DNA of 64,000 bases from Welwitschia mirabilis (GCA_051453625.1 JBOZIK010000001.1:195385089-195449088), one strand, 5' to 3'. Counted from the stretch's first letter, positions 48,331-60,181 are shown. The notes: generated by a model from the letters alone, not told the origin. Made by a program: numbers and translations.

Positions 48331-49290
48331 TTAAAATTCATACTTAGGTGTCCAAGATAAAGATGCATATTCAAAAAGCAATTCAACTAAAAATTTACTA
48401 AGACAACTAAGATATGGAATTAAATGGTGATAAAAACTAACATGTCCTAAAAAAAATCTTAAATCTTTTACATAAGTATAAATAGGTAGTAAATCATGAA
48501 TACTAATATTTGCATGATCCATTTATATTTATTCTTTATAAATAATATGAGCTAGAACACTCCCCCAGTAACTATGGAATAAGTTTTCTTCTAATTAAGT
48601 TTAAAATTATAATCAATATAATGATTAAAGACCAGCTTTAAACAACACATTATTTGATTGAATGAATCATCATAAGGAGAAAAATCATCCATAGTAATTT
48701 CTAAAAATTTATTTAAGAATTTATTAAAAAGATCAATTATATGCCTTTATAAAATTGTAAGAAAATTTTATAAATCAAAAAACATGCAAAGGTAGGTAAG
48801 AGTTCTAAATGTACAAGTAAAAATAATTTATTTTTTAATTTTCTAGGTCTATAATTATTTGATTATAACCATTTTATCTATTTATAAAATAACAATAATA
48901 ATTCCTAGAGAGTTTATTAAGAATTTCGTCAATGAAAGAAATAGGAAAGCAACCTTTCTTAGTATAAGTATTATAGATTTGCCACTTACCATTATTATTT
49001 AGGACAACCTACAAAGNNNNNNNNNNNNNNNNNNNNNNNNNNNNNNNNNNNNNNNNNNNNNNNNNNNNNNNNNNNNNNNNNNNNNNNNNNNNNNNNNNNN
49101 NNNNNNNNNNNNNNNNTCCTAAAGTTTCATGATTTCTTCTTTAATAATATCTCTAAGCTTTAGATTTATCTTACATTGAGGTTGATGAATAGATTTGTAT
49201 TAGGTTCTAAATAGACATGATGTGCATAAACAAAAGGATGAACCCTAACTAGATCATGGTAAAAATAAGCAAAGGCTTAAGAGTTTTTAA
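48331..49290 (-). pseudogene. Athila-type reverse transcriptase (truncated element)
   Basis: Blocks on the minus strand: YFYHDLVRVHPFVYAHHVYL (about 49210-49290), matching 'waY.dl.GidP.i..H.i.l'; CKINLKLRDIIKEEIMKL (about 49125-49180), matching 'qRrlnp...eviKkEv.KLL'; KKGCFPISFIDEILNKLS (48905-48962), matching 'kdhFPLPFIDqmLerLaG'; ITMDDFSPYDDSF (48665-48700), the Athila-style 'vFMDDFSVyGdSF' catalytic box; and YVKDLRFFLGHVSFYHHLIP (48418-48480), matching 'vk.iRSFLGHagFYRRFI'. The last 63 codons (48331-48522) are open. The 100-N gap at 49017-49116 shows no overlap at its edges. Confidence 0.92.
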
Positions 49291-49412
49291 TTAATATGTT
49301 GGTGATTTCTTGTTTCAAAAATAAGTAAAATTCATACTAATGATAATGGATTTAGTTTAATTACTACCTAGGAAGATATACTTTAATTAATTAGGTAGTG
49401 GTTTTAAAAATA

Positions 49413-49760
49413 TATCTTAGTGAAAATTTGGGCTGAGAAATACACATCTTGATTGGAATTTATTAAAAGCAAAAGAAAATTTAAGAATAGAAATGAAGTT
49501 TCCTATTTTGATTGATAAATTTCAGAAAACAAATAGGACTAGGTCCTCTCTAAAACTCATAATCCTCTTAAGTGTAACTACATGAGATCCATAGCTCTTA
49601 TTTACTCTTCCACAAGTTGTCAATAGTTTAAACTTTATTGAATTTGAAAGTGAGAATTAAAAACTTTAAATCTTTTAATTTTTTTAAGTTTTTACATTTA
49701 TATCTAAAGTATGAATTAAAATAGATTTCAACTCCATCTAAATCTTAATTAGTAAATAAT
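49413..49760 (-). mobile_element. Athila LTR 5'-end fragment joining two internal regions
   Basis: It matches the region just inside and outside the LTR 5' end at 46240-46480 and at 59340-59561 (shared 'aaagctcatag.cct', 'tacatgagatccatagctctt' in diverged form, and 'gtcaatagtttaaactttattga'). It sits immediately after the RT N-terminal sequence of the truncated copy and before the integrase tail of the second copy. It therefore marks where a full LTR once lay between two tandem copies. Confidence 0.65.
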
Positions 49761-49799
49761 TTGAGTTTAAATCCACTTATTCTTTAAATTTAACTAGTT

Positions 49800-50780
49800 T
49801 TAAGATCTTCAATCTTAACTATTTCAAATGAAAATACATGAATAACATCAAAGCATTCTTTTCATTTAGATTTTAAGTTTCTAAGAAATAAATGAAAAAG
49901 GAAATTAAACCTACTTGAATTTTTTTCCTAATAATGATGTAATCATGATAATACTTCATTTATTTTTTTGGTAAGAAATTAGTTATCATAAGCATTTAAT
50001 ATAATTTCATCTTATTTATTCAATTAGTTTGTTCTATTTTCTATATACTTTTCAAGATTAATATTAAGTCTATGAATAGCATGAAAATCTTAGTGTTCTT
50101 TATCAATAGTTAAGAAGCATTATTTATCAAAAACAAGGATATAGAGGGACATGATACTAAATGTTTTAAAAACTATATGATAAGCCCATAATGCATCACA
50201 CAATTTTAAAGGTCAAGCTTGTCTGTTTGCATACTTCATTCTCTAAAGAATTCAAGTAAGATCATAATTTGTTACTTCTACATGGTCATTAGCTTGAGGA
50301 TGATAAAGAGTATCTATTTTGTGAGTTATTGAAAATTTAGCCTAATGTTTCTAAATATTTTATTATAAAAAGGGATTTATTAATTACTAATGATTACTTT
50401 GAATGATCAAAATAGGATGTAACTTGATATTTTAATAATTTATTAATAGCTTATCAGTACAATCTCTATCAGATTTTCTTTCTATCCATTTAGTAATATA
50501 ACTTACATAATTTAGAATTTAAACATTAATAAATAAGGGTGTAAATGATTCAATGAGATCTAAACCCTATCTAAACAATCACAAAGAATAATATATTCAA
50601 GAGGCATTTATTTTCTTTTACTAATATTATTCATTTATTGGCATTTATCATACGATTTATAAAATTCATTAGCATCTTTGAAAAGGGTAGGCCATAGAAG
50701 CTATCATTGAAGACTTTAAACACAGCTTTTCTTCCACTATAAGACTAATACATGCACCATTGTAAAAATTCTAAGATACT
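49800..50780 (-). pseudogene. Athila-type integrase (fuller element)
   Basis: The minus strand reads CFDVIHVFSFEIVKIEDLKT (about 49800-49860), matching 'v.nvfp.gaVEi.d.kt', with RISGFKLKLF after it. KIFMLFIDLILI lies near 50050-50090. The zinc-binding and core blocks between 50280 and 50700 parallel the neighbouring copy at 46.9-47.4 kb, but with more frame breaks. The identification rests on this alignment with the truncated copy. Confidence 0.8.
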
Positions 50781-50998
50781 ACACACTTTTGAAAGACTTG
50801 GTTAACATAAATATTTAAACAATAATTGTGATTTTCATAAGAATTTATGTTATTAAAATAGAATTTTCTTTTTCTTATAATAAGGCATGTTTCTATGGAG
50901 TTTACAATAGGATTTAAAATTTTGAATATCAACATACCAAGGTAGAATATTAAGAGAATATAATTTTCATCAATAAAACTTTCATTAATTTTTATTAA

Positions 50999-51547
50999 NN
51001 NNNNNNNNNNNNNNNNNNNNNNNNNNNNNNNNNNNNNNNNNNNNNNNNNNNNNNNNNNNNNNNNNNNNNNNNNNNNNNNNNNNNNNNNNNNNNNNNNNNN
51101 NNNNNNNNNNNNNNNNNNNNNNNNNNNNNNNNNNNNNNNNNNNNNNNNNNNNNNNNNNNNNNNNNNNNNNNNNNNNNNNNNNNNNNNNNNNNNNNNNNNN
51201 NNNNNNNNNNNNNNNNNNNNNNNNNNNNNNNNNNNNNNNNNNNNNNNNNNNNNNNNNNNNNNNNNNNNNNNNNNNNNNNNNNNNNNNNNNNNNNNNNNNN
51301 NNNNNNNNNNNNNNNNNNNNNNNNNNNNNNNNNNNNNNNNNNNNNNNNNNNNNNNNNNNNNNNNNNNNNNNNNNNNNNNNNNNNNNNNNNNNNNNNNNNN
51401 NNNNNNNNNNNNNNNNNNNNNNNNNNNNNNNNNNNNNNNNNNNNNNNNNNNNNNNNNNNNNNNNNNNNNNNNNNNNNNNNNNNNNNNNNNNNNNNNNNNN
51501 NNNNNNNNNNNNNNNNNNNNNNNNNNNNNNNNNNNNNNNNNNNNNNN
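50999..51547. other. Assembly gap (549 N)
   Basis: This is a sized gap inside the Athila element, between integrase and RNase H. It hides the domain boundary. Confidence 0.99.
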
Positions 51548-51880
51548 TCCTTTGAAATTCTATCTTTAATGGTAATATTAAATTCCTACATGAGTAAATC
51601 CCAATGCATAAGATGAGGTTTACTTAAGGGTTTATTTAGAATATATTAAAAAGCAAAATGATTAGTAAAGGTAATCATAAGATAACCACTAAAACAGTGA
51701 TAAAGTTTTTGAATAAAAAAGATAATAGCTAGCATTCCCATTTTAGTAGTGGAATATTTTAGATATTCATCATGTAGACTCTTTTTAGTATGAGAAATAA
51801 CATAGAACTTATGATCAACACTTTACCCAAAGACTACACATACTACGAAATCACTTGCACTAGTCATTCCCTTTAAAGAA
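51548..51880 (-). pseudogene. Athila-type RNase H (fuller element)
   Basis: The minus strand reads GMTSASDFVVCVVFG, then a stop, SVDHKFYVISHTKKSLHDEY and TTKMGMLAIIF. It matches 'mcDASdyavGavLGQ....hvIyYaSktL..aq.nYtTTEKElLAvvF'. The catalytic aspartate before A-S has become S. NHFAF and KPHLMHWDLLM match 'dHaAl' and 'PRLiRWiLLl'. Its end is cut by the gap at 50999-51547. Confidence 0.88.
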
Positions 51881-51905
51881 ANNNNNNNNNNTACTAATTA
51901 AAAGC

Positions 51906-53066
51906 TTAAAGAACAGGTGAAGATGATAAACATTGCTTAAGTTTTTCAAACCCAATTTTACAATTACATGTCCAAGAGAAAGATGCATATTTACAAAGCA
52001 ATTTAGTCAAATGTTTACTAAGATAACTAAAAGATAAAATGAAATGATAATGACAAGAGAATGATCTAAAAAATATCATATATCTTTTACACAAGTAGGA
52101 GTAGGTAGAGAGAAGGAATTATACTAGTCTGTTTAGAATTCATTTCTATTCTTTATTTATAAATAATATGAACTAGAATAATACCTTTAATAACCATGNN
52201 NNNNNNNNNNNNNNNNNNNNNNNNNNNNNNNNNATTAATATAATAATTTAATATCAACTTTAAATAATATATTATTTGATTAAAGAATTGCCATAAAGAG
52301 AATATCCATTCATAAAGATTTGTAAAGATTCATTTAAGAATTCAGTAAAAAATCTATCATACATCTTTGAAAAAGCTATAGGGATATTACATAAATCAAA
52401 AATCATGTGATGATAAGCAAAATTTATAAACAAATAAGTAAATATTTTTTTTTCCTTGATCTTTTAAAGTTATAGGAATTTGATTCTAACTATTATATCC
52501 ATCCAAAAAATAATAATGATGATGATTAAAAAGTTTATTAGGGATTTCATTAGTGAAAGTAATATGAAAGTGATCTTTCTAAGTATTAGAAGCATCAAAA
52601 TATATATAGATTTATTTCTTACCATTCGTCTTTGGAACAACTTTTAAAGGGCTTACCATTCACTATCTACAATGGGATAAATGATGTTAGATTTCTAAAC
52701 TTTCATGATTTTTTTTNNNNNNNNNNNNNNNNNNNNNNNNNNNNNNNNNNNNNNNNNNNNNNNNNNNNNNNNNNNNNNNNNNNNNNNNNNNNNNNNNNNN
52801 NNNNNNNNNNNNNNNNNNNNNNNNNNNNNNNNNNNNNNNNNNNNNNNNNNNNNNNNNNNNNNNNNNNNNNNNNNNNNNNNNNNNNNNNNNNNNNNNNNNN
52901 NNNNNNNNNNNNNNNNNNNNNNNNNNNNNNNNNNNNNNNNNNNNNNNNNNNNNNNNNNNNNNNNNNNNNNNNNNNNNNNNNNNNNNNNNNNNNNNNNNNN
53001 NNNNNNNNTTAAGGATTTCATTGGTGAAAGTAATAGGAAATTTATCGTTTTAAGTATTAGAAACAT

Positions 53067-53104
<38 letters not shown>

Positions 53105-53330
53105 TACCATTCTTCTTTGAAACAACTTATAAAGGGCTCATCATTCACTATCTACAATGGGGTAAATGATGTTAGATTCCTAAACTTTCATGATTTTTTT
53201 AATAATATCCCTAATCTTTCGATTTAACTTAGATTGAGATTGATGAACAAGTTTTATATTAAGTTCTAAATAAATTTGATGTGAATAAATAAAAGGATAA
53301 ACCCCAACTAGATCATGATAATACTAAGTA
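51906..53330 (-). pseudogene. Athila-type reverse transcriptase (fuller element)
   Basis: Blocks: the segment before RT at 53170-53330 parallels 49117-49290; FFLDGYN then NQIPITLKDQGKK (52440-52500) matches 'FLDGYSGYNQI.ia.eDQeKT'; DLCNIPIAFSKMYDRFF (52360-52410) matches 'GLCNAPaTFqrcm..if'; IFMNGYSLYGNS (52300-52340) is the 'vFMDDFSVyGnS' box with the catalytic D-D changed to N-G; and HYHFILSFSYLSKHLTKLLC with SFSWTCNCKIGFEKLK (51906-52094) matches the connection domain 'yrrFI..FS.ia.PL..LL...F.W...c..aF..LK'. It is clearly inactive. Confidence 0.9.
52538..53199 (+). repeat. Gap-flanking duplicate (about 180 bp each side) with a TA-repeat difference
   Basis: Left 52538-52716 and right 53009-53199 flank a 292-N gap. 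Both contain a TA run, but it is short in the left copy (about 52599-52610) and about 30 bases long in the right copy (53071-53100). The size class of the gap is not the standard 100 N. Confidence 0.75.
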
Positions 53331-53869
53331 AAGGTTTGAGAGTTTTCAACTAATAAGTTGGTGATTTCTTATTGTTAAAAAGAAGTGATATGCATACTAA
53401 TGAAAACAAGTTTATTTTGATTTCTACCTAGGAAGATGTACTTTAAATGATGAGGTAGTTATTTAAATCATCATTATTAATACTATTATTAATAAAGAGA
53501 TCATTAAAAGAGTTGTAAGCTTGTATTTCATTAAAAGCATAATTAAGATCTTCAAAATAAACACATTAAATGGGTGTATCAATTTTGTTTAAATCTAAAG
53601 AAGATTGAATAAGCAATTCATATTATGTATCCAAACAAATCATATCATTTAAGATTAAGAAATTTTCATTACTCGTATATTGTATTTTAGGTAAGGATAA
53701 ATGTCCATTTATATCAATTACCTTTTTCTTTCAATTTAAAAAAACATATTCAAGATATTAGAATAATTGCTAAAAATAATTTTTAATACACTAGATATAT
53801 AGTTAATTNNNNNNNNNNNNNNNNNNNNNNNNNNNNNNNNAAGAATGATGAAAAATCATTGAACCCATG

Positions 53870-55250
53870 TGTGTTTTAAGAATGATAAAGTTAATAGGAT
53901 AATTCATTTTATCTATTTGAATCAAAACATCTTTCAAGATTCTTAATGTTTTTACTAAAGTTTAACTAGCCATAGAACCAATTGCATTAATGGGATCAAT
54001 ATGGGTGAATCCTGAGGTTTGGAAGATATGTTTTACCATAAGATTAACTATAGCTCCTAAATATACAAAGCTTTATCAATGATATGATCTCCAATACTAA
54101 TAGTAATGGGAGGGAATCTAGGATCATCATATTTAACTTGTATTTTGTATTTCAAAATTCATGTAATAGAAGAGGTAAGGTTAGCTATTTCTTTGGATAG
54201 TTGAATGTTTTTTTTTTTTTTTTTTAAGTGCATAAGTCCTTAGGAAATTTGGCATAAGAAGGAATTTTCTTAATTAACTTAAGAATTGGAGTATTAATGT
54301 TAACATCCTTAAATATTTTATGAACATATTTATTATTATTATTAAATTCATGAGATTAAAAATAAGTAGGAAAAGGAATAGAATATTCTAATTTTCTCTT
54401 TTAAAATTTTTTTCCTATATTTAGATTCAAGATTTTCTATTAACTTTTTCAAATTTTCAATTTTGTTGGCTTTATGATTAGCTTCTAAAATAAATTTTTC
54501 ACTTCTCAATTTAATGGAAATTATNNNNNNNNNNNNNNNNNNNNNNNNNNNNNNNNNNNNNNNNNNNNNNNNNNNNNNNNNNNNNNNNNNNNNNNNNNNN
54601 NNNNNNNNNNNNNNNNNNNNNNNNCAAAACATCTTTCAAGATTCTTAAGGTTTTTACTGAAGTTTAACTAGCCATAGAACCAATTGCATTAGTGGGATCA
54701 ACATGGGTAAATCCTGAGGCTTGGAAGATAGGTTTTACCATAAGATTAACTATAGCTCCTAAATATACAAATATTTATCAATGATATGATCTCCAATACC
54801 AATAGTAATGGGAGGGAGTTTAGGATCATCATATTTAACCAGTATTTTGTATTTCAAATTTGATGTAATAGAAGAGGTAACGTTAGCTATTTCTTTGGAT
54901 AGTTGAATCCTTTTTTTTTTACATGCATAAGTCCTTAGGAAATTTGGCATAAGAAGGAATTTTCTTAATTACCTTAAGAATTAGAGTATTAATGTTAACA
55001 TCCTTAAATATTTTATGAACATATTATTATTATTATTAAATTCATGAGATTAAAGATAAGTAGGAAAAGGAATGGAATATTCTAATTTCCTCTTTTAAAA
55101 TTTTTTTCCTAGATTTAGATTCAAGATTTTCTATTAACGTTTTCAAATTTTTAACTTTGTTGGCTTTATGATTAGGTTCTAAAATAAATTTTTCACTTCT
55201 CAATTCAATGAAAATTATATCAATGTGTTCTTTCATTATATAAATTGATT
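53870..55250 (-). pseudogene. Athila-type aspartic protease region, partly duplicated at a gap
   Basis: MPNFLRTYACKKKRIQLSKE (54890-54950) matches the conserved 'MPkFlKel..kKr.l' start of the Athila protease region. PKLPPITIGIGDHIIDK matches 'DPGSftIpC.IGd....kAL'. LGAIVNLM (near 54040-54065) matches 'DLGAsvNLmP' with the catalytic D lost. TLRILKDVLIQIDKMNYPIN (about 53900-53960) matches 'p.GivEDVLVqVdkF..PvDF'. The open frame at 55042-55236, rich in K and E, is the linker before the protease. Left 53923-54524 and right 54625-55218 are the same segment twice around a 100-N gap. Confidence 0.87.
53923..55218 (+). repeat. Gap-flanking duplicate (about 600 bp each side)
   Basis: Left 53923-54524 (602 bp) and right 54625-55218 (594 bp) meet exactly at the gap. 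The T run near 54210-54229 is about 20 long on the left and about 10 on the right. Confidence 0.92.
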
Positions 55251-55258
55251 TTAAAGGA

Positions 55259-56102
55259 GGAATTAATTAAGATGGTAAACTTGAATAACTTTCTTTCTTA
55301 TTTTATTGTTGGAACATAAATTACGTGTTTTTTAGAGTGTTACATTTTATTTAGTAAGAGATTCATTGTCTTTTCTAATTTATTTTCTTAAGGAAAAGGA
55401 AAAGACAACATTTACCATTGAGATTGATTCTTAAAAGGATGAAAGGTATTTTGATTTTAATAAAAATTATTTAGAGGTGGATTGATATACTTCTTAAATG
55501 ATATATTAGTGTGATAATTTTGGTTAAAGGCATGATATTTGAAAGAATAATGTTGTTGTAAAGCATTTTGAGCTACCTTGAAATTTTAACATAGTTTTAT
55601 GTTATAATCNNNNNNNNNNNNNNNNNNNNNNNNNNNNNNNNNNNNNNNNNNNNNNNNNNNNNNNNNNNNNNNNNNNNNNNNNNNNNNNNNNNNNNNNNNN
55701 NNNNNNNNNTGAATTAGGAGCTGACTGAGATAGTAAACTTAGATTAGATTAGGAGTTGATCAAACTCAACTGACTTTCCTTTTTATTTTTTTATTGTAAT
55801 CCAAAGTTAAATGTTTGTTGCATTTTTCTAATTTAGTTTAATAAAAGTTCCATTATTTTTTATTATTTATTTTCATAAGTTGGAGGAAGAGGTAATAGTT
55901 TAGGTTGTTATTGAGATTAGTTATTGTAAAGATGAAAAGCATTTTAATTTTGATGAAAATTTTTGGGATGTGGATTACCAAATATGTTGAATTAAATAGT
56001 AGCATTATATTCTTGGTTAAAGGTATGAGATCTAAACAAATGATGTTATTGGAAAGCATTTTGAGCTACCTTGAAATTTTAACATAGTTTTATGTTATAA
56101 TC
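55259..56102 (+). repeat. Diverged gap-flanking duplicate in gag
   Basis: Left 55259-55609 and right 55710-56102 cover the same part of gag, but unlike the other gap pairs they are roughly 20-25% diverged until the last ~45 bases, which are nearly identical (ending atagttttatgttataatc). This looks like two paralogous Athila copies joined at the gap rather than two alleles. Confidence 0.6.
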
Positions 56103-56930
56103 CTCTACTTGACATAACTCATAAAAAGTTGAAGTTGATAAAGTTTAAGTTGAATTTCATCTTAATTTTTCTTTTTCTAATTTAAGATTTTTAAGTGGGT
56201 ATAGATAATTTTTATTTTTCTTAATAATTAATATTTTGACATATCTTTATTTAAAAAATCATTCTAGCTACTTTTATTTCTAACATAATCATTTTCAATA
56301 TTTTACCACCTATGAGTTACTTCTACCATTTCTATGAATTCCTTCTAAGCTTCATTATGTTTACCATTAATTAATTCATCATTGGTTAATGTTTTAATAT
56401 TTTCCTTATTTCTCTGTTTGATCCCTTTAATAAAAATTAAAATAATCTTAATACTTTAAATCTAAGATTGGGATTTTCAATAAGAAGATCTCTATAACAC
56501 TTGAAAGTTTTAGAGTAAGATTTAATAGCAATTTGTTTGAATCTACTAATGAGTTTTCTAATTTTGTTAAGACAAGTTGTAGGAAGAAATATTTTAATAA
56601 AAGCTTTTTAAAATTTTACAAGATTTAAAAGATATTCATTATTGTTTATAGGCCTAAGCTAATTTCTAGTCCTATCCTTTAAAATAAAAGGAAAAATTTC
56701 TAGTTTGGATATATGAAAATGATATTGAGATATAATCTTACATAGTAGATTAAATTCTTTAAGAAATTCAAAAGGATTCTTATTATCTAAACCATGAAAA
56801 GTAGGAAAATTCTTAAGATTTTTTATAGAAATAGAAACATATAAAGTAAAAAATATAGAGGAAATGGCTTTATTTCTTTTAAAAAGTTGCTCAAAAGTAG
56901 GTTGAGGATTAGAATTTTGATCATTACTAT
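55300..56930 (-). pseudogene. Athila-type gag
   Basis: The minus strand reads FHGLDNKNPFEFLKEFNLLC (56742-56803), matching 'F.G...eDP..Hl.eF..iC'. IFPFILKDRTRN (56675-56710) matches 'lFPFSLkdkAk.WL'. The stretch near 56560-56620 reads KIFLPTTCLNKIRKLISRFK, matching 'FL.kyFP..kt..lr..I..F.Q'. YHAFNQNYHTNISFKKYINP (about 55480-55535) is the proline- and asparagine-rich tail after the zinc-binding region. The zinc knuckle itself is not preserved. Gag packages element RNA. Confidence 0.85.
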
Positions 56931-57281
56931 TTTGAATGGATATTTAGAAATCAAGAATGTTTAAGGATTCCACAAGGCGGTTAAAATATTTGGAAGATTA
57001 TAGTAAAAATGAATACTATGTAATATTTCTTAACCTTTTTTAATACAAATTTAAAACCTACTCATAGATGCATTTTGTGGAGGAGAAAGATGCACAAAAA
57101 AAGAGGTAAATTTAGAATGCGTGCACATAGAACATTTGCTAAGGTAATTTAGTGCTTACATATTCATCAATGCATTTTAGTACAGAAAGTACATGAAAAG
57201 AAAATAACTTCTATTAAGTATATGTCTATTTTAAAAATAAGTATAATATTTCACATAAAAATAATTGTATGTCTAGTTTAA

Positions 57282-59561
57282 TGGAGGAGGAAAGAAGAGA
57301 GAAGAGGAATAGAACACATGATTCTATTAATATAGATTCACTAATCATGTAATATCAAAGAATTTTATGATAAGTATTAAACGTGTAATAATCCTATTCA
57401 TACTAAATACCCAACATACTATTAGAAACCTAATCAAATCAAAAGGAACAAATGATGAAAATAAAAAACTCATATAAATATAAGAATAAAAACATAAGGA
57501 AAAATAAAAAATATTTGGTTTCAAACGCAATCATAGCCCTTTACATTAATCTTCAATTCAAATGCTTATAAGATTTAATGCCTTTTCCACCTCCTATACC
57601 ACAAGATATTTGTCTAGCTAGTTATAGTAAGCTTTGTACTAATGGTGTGTAAGAGGGTGCATTGGTTGTGTGATCAAGTGATGCATGAACTACTTGATCA
57701 TAAGTCTAGAATCTATAACATACTACTTGGGGCATATTAAACCTAGACAATGTGGTTGGGGGCCATGGATACACCTAATGCAATGTGGTTAGAGTTGTGA
57801 ATATACATAGAGGTTTCAAAAGAAAGTATCAAATAATTAGTTTTGTGCATGCATGTGCTTGGCTTAGCAATGCACGTATGCATATGTGCATGCATGTGCT
57901 CAGCCTGATCATGTGTAGTTCACCACCCTGCAATGCCCTCTAAATAGATGGAAATAAGATAAATAGATATGAAAAATAGATTGTAAGAGGATATGGGAGG
58001 ATGAGAATGAAGGTATAATGTAATAATGGATAATATTAAAGAATAGATAAGGATTTCAAACATGATGTAAAGATAAGATCAACTTTAAAGAGAAGAAATG
58101 AGAGACATAAATGTGGTTGGAAGTCCTTCTAATGTAAATTGAAGAATAAAAATAACATAAAATGGATTTTATAGATTTCATATGGCTTAGATATCCCATT
58201 TGATATTGATGAAGAGTTTATATAGATTCACTTGGATCAGTTTTAGGTGAGGTAAGTGCAACTTTTTCTTTTCTTACATGTAATTCATATTTTTAAAGGA
58301 TGCTACTTCATCACTAAAATACATTAAGAAATGGTGTTGCAATATCACAGGTAGTTGCCATAGTATCTACCATAATTCCAAAAATGTGATTTAGCTTAAT
58401 TATGATTCTTATAACTGGTATTATATGACATCATTAGATTTTACTCAAAAATAATAAGAAATGACTAAGTTATAGCTATTGGAATGTAAATTTCCAATCT
58501 AACAATGTTCTATTAGACTCTCATATTCTCTATGTCATGCATTTATTGCCAAAATATGTTACAATCATTATATCAGTAAGTAGATGAAATATGATGATGG
58601 AAAAGGGATCATGAGTATTTTTTGAGAAAAATGAGTTAAAGCGATCCTCCATGCTTTACACATCCATCTTAGATTTCAACATCCTTATCATGCAAATCAT
58701 GATTCACCTAGAAATGGATCAAAATGCATTATTTTATTCTATTAAACATCTGATGCTCTCATCACTAGAAAATACAAAAATACCTCTAAGTACAATATTT
58801 TAACCCTAAAATAATAAAAACTTACAACTTTTAATACCTTATTCTATCAAAGTTATAGGCTTCATCAGATCCCCCAAGTTGTCTCCTTGTATATGTTCTA
58901 TAAGTGATGATGATAAGAGGAATGAAGCCTACTACTGCTTTGGATGCTTGCCCACAAGATGTGGTATTAGACATATTATCAGAATACCAAATGATATTCA
59001 TCATTTCATCTAATGAGTATACTTTATAGACATCATATAATTTAAATTTTTTATTCATTATTTTAAAAAAATAAAGTAAAAATTTTATTGATTTTATTAA
59101 TTTTCAAGTTCTAGACAAAAACATGAACACAAGCTAGAGAATATAAAGCACATCCAAAATATCACATCATAATATAGTGTTATAAAAATATAGTGAGTTA
59201 CATTATTTTACACATAAAAAATATATAGTAATACACATAAAGAATGATCAATTATTACACACATATAAAATAGTGATAAAAATAAGGATATTCTAAAACC
59301 TAGGTAACAATTTCTTATACCTCCTAACTTAGATGGAAAATAGGATTTCGGGGTGAAAAATACATAACTTGTTTATAATTTATTAGAGGAAAAAACTTAA
59401 GAATAGAAATGAATTTTTTTTTCTATTGCTAAATTTTAAAAATAAATAATAGGAGGTCCTCCCTAAAGCTCATAGTCCTTCTAAATGTAATACATGAGAT
59501 CCATAGATTTTCTTTTATCATTCAAAAGTTACTAATACTTTTGAGTTTTATTGAAATGACA
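57282..59561 (-). mobile_element. Athila-type 5' LTR, minus strand
   Basis: It is homologous to 43769-46412. On the minus strand it precedes the gag at 56.9 kb. It differs from the other LTR by about 290 extra bases at 57610-57905. The end near 57282 reads ..CCTCCA on the minus strand, which fits a CA terminus; the other end lies near 59560. The primer-binding site next to 57281 is not recognised. Confidence 0.72.
57610..57905 (+). other. Insertion in the 5' LTR with CATGCATG repeats
   Basis: This segment is absent from the sister LTR. It is less AT-rich than its surroundings. At 57861-57905 it carries GTGCATGCATGTGCT twice around a central TGCACGTATGCATATG. CATGCATG is the plant RY element, and alternating purine-pyrimidine runs can form Z-DNA. 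It is either an insertion or a part lost from the other LTR. Confidence 0.55.
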
Positions 59562-60181
59562 AGTATCAGTAAATCTAGTTTTAATGATTCCACTTGCTAA
59601 ATATTTTATATCATTACATAGATAGGTCATTATGAATAAAATCAATCATGATAAGTTATTGTCAAAACTTCAAAGATGATATCTCATGAAAAGTCTTAAA
59701 TTTTAAAATGCAAGATTAGTTTAGTTATTTGAAGATGTTTATAGAATGGAANNNNNNNNNNNNNNNNNNNNNNNNNNNNNNNNNNNNNNNNNNNNNNNNN
59801 NNNNNNNNNNNNNNNNNNNNNNNNNNNNNNNNNNNNNNNNNNNNNNNNNNNTCTATTAATAAATTTTAAAAGCAAATAGGAGTAGGTCCTCCCTAAAGCT
59901 CATAGTCCTTCTAAATGTGATACATGAGATCCATAGATTTTCTTTTATCATTCAAAAGTTACAAATACTTTTGAGTTTTATTGAAATGAAAAGTATCAGT
60001 AAATCTAGTTTTGATGATTTCACTTGCTAAATATTTTATATCATTGCACAGATAGGTCATTACGAAGAAAATCGATCATGATAAGTTATTGTCAGAACTT
60101 TAAAGATGATATCTCATGAAAAGGCTTAGATTTTGAAATGCAAGATTAGTTTAGTTATTTGAAGATGTTTATAGAATGGAA
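59422..60181 (+). repeat. Gap-flanking duplicate (330 bp each side) over the LTR-LTR junction
   Basis: Left 59422-59751 and right 59852-60181 are equal in length and nearly identical. They span the boundary between the Athila LTR (ending near 59561) and the copia LTR, so both haplotypes carry the same junction. Confidence 0.92.

Larger units (their letters stand above)
49761..57281 (-). mobile_element. Athila-type Ty3/gypsy internal region, minus strand
   Basis: Gag (57-55.3 kb), protease (55.25-53.87 kb), RT (53.3-51.9 kb), RNase H (51.9-51.5 kb) and integrase (50.8-49.8 kb) follow each other on the minus strand, with an LTR at the 5' side (57282-59561). All domains are broken. No envelope-like ORF is visible after integrase. 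Gaps at 50999-51547, 51882-51891, 52199-52233, 52717-53008, 53809-53840, 54525-54624 and 55610-55709 interrupt it. Confidence 0.9.

Noticed and set aside
53071-53100. TA run as a possible origin or cruciform element
   Set aside because: It is an ordinary microsatellite with different lengths in the two versions. Nothing else points to replication function.
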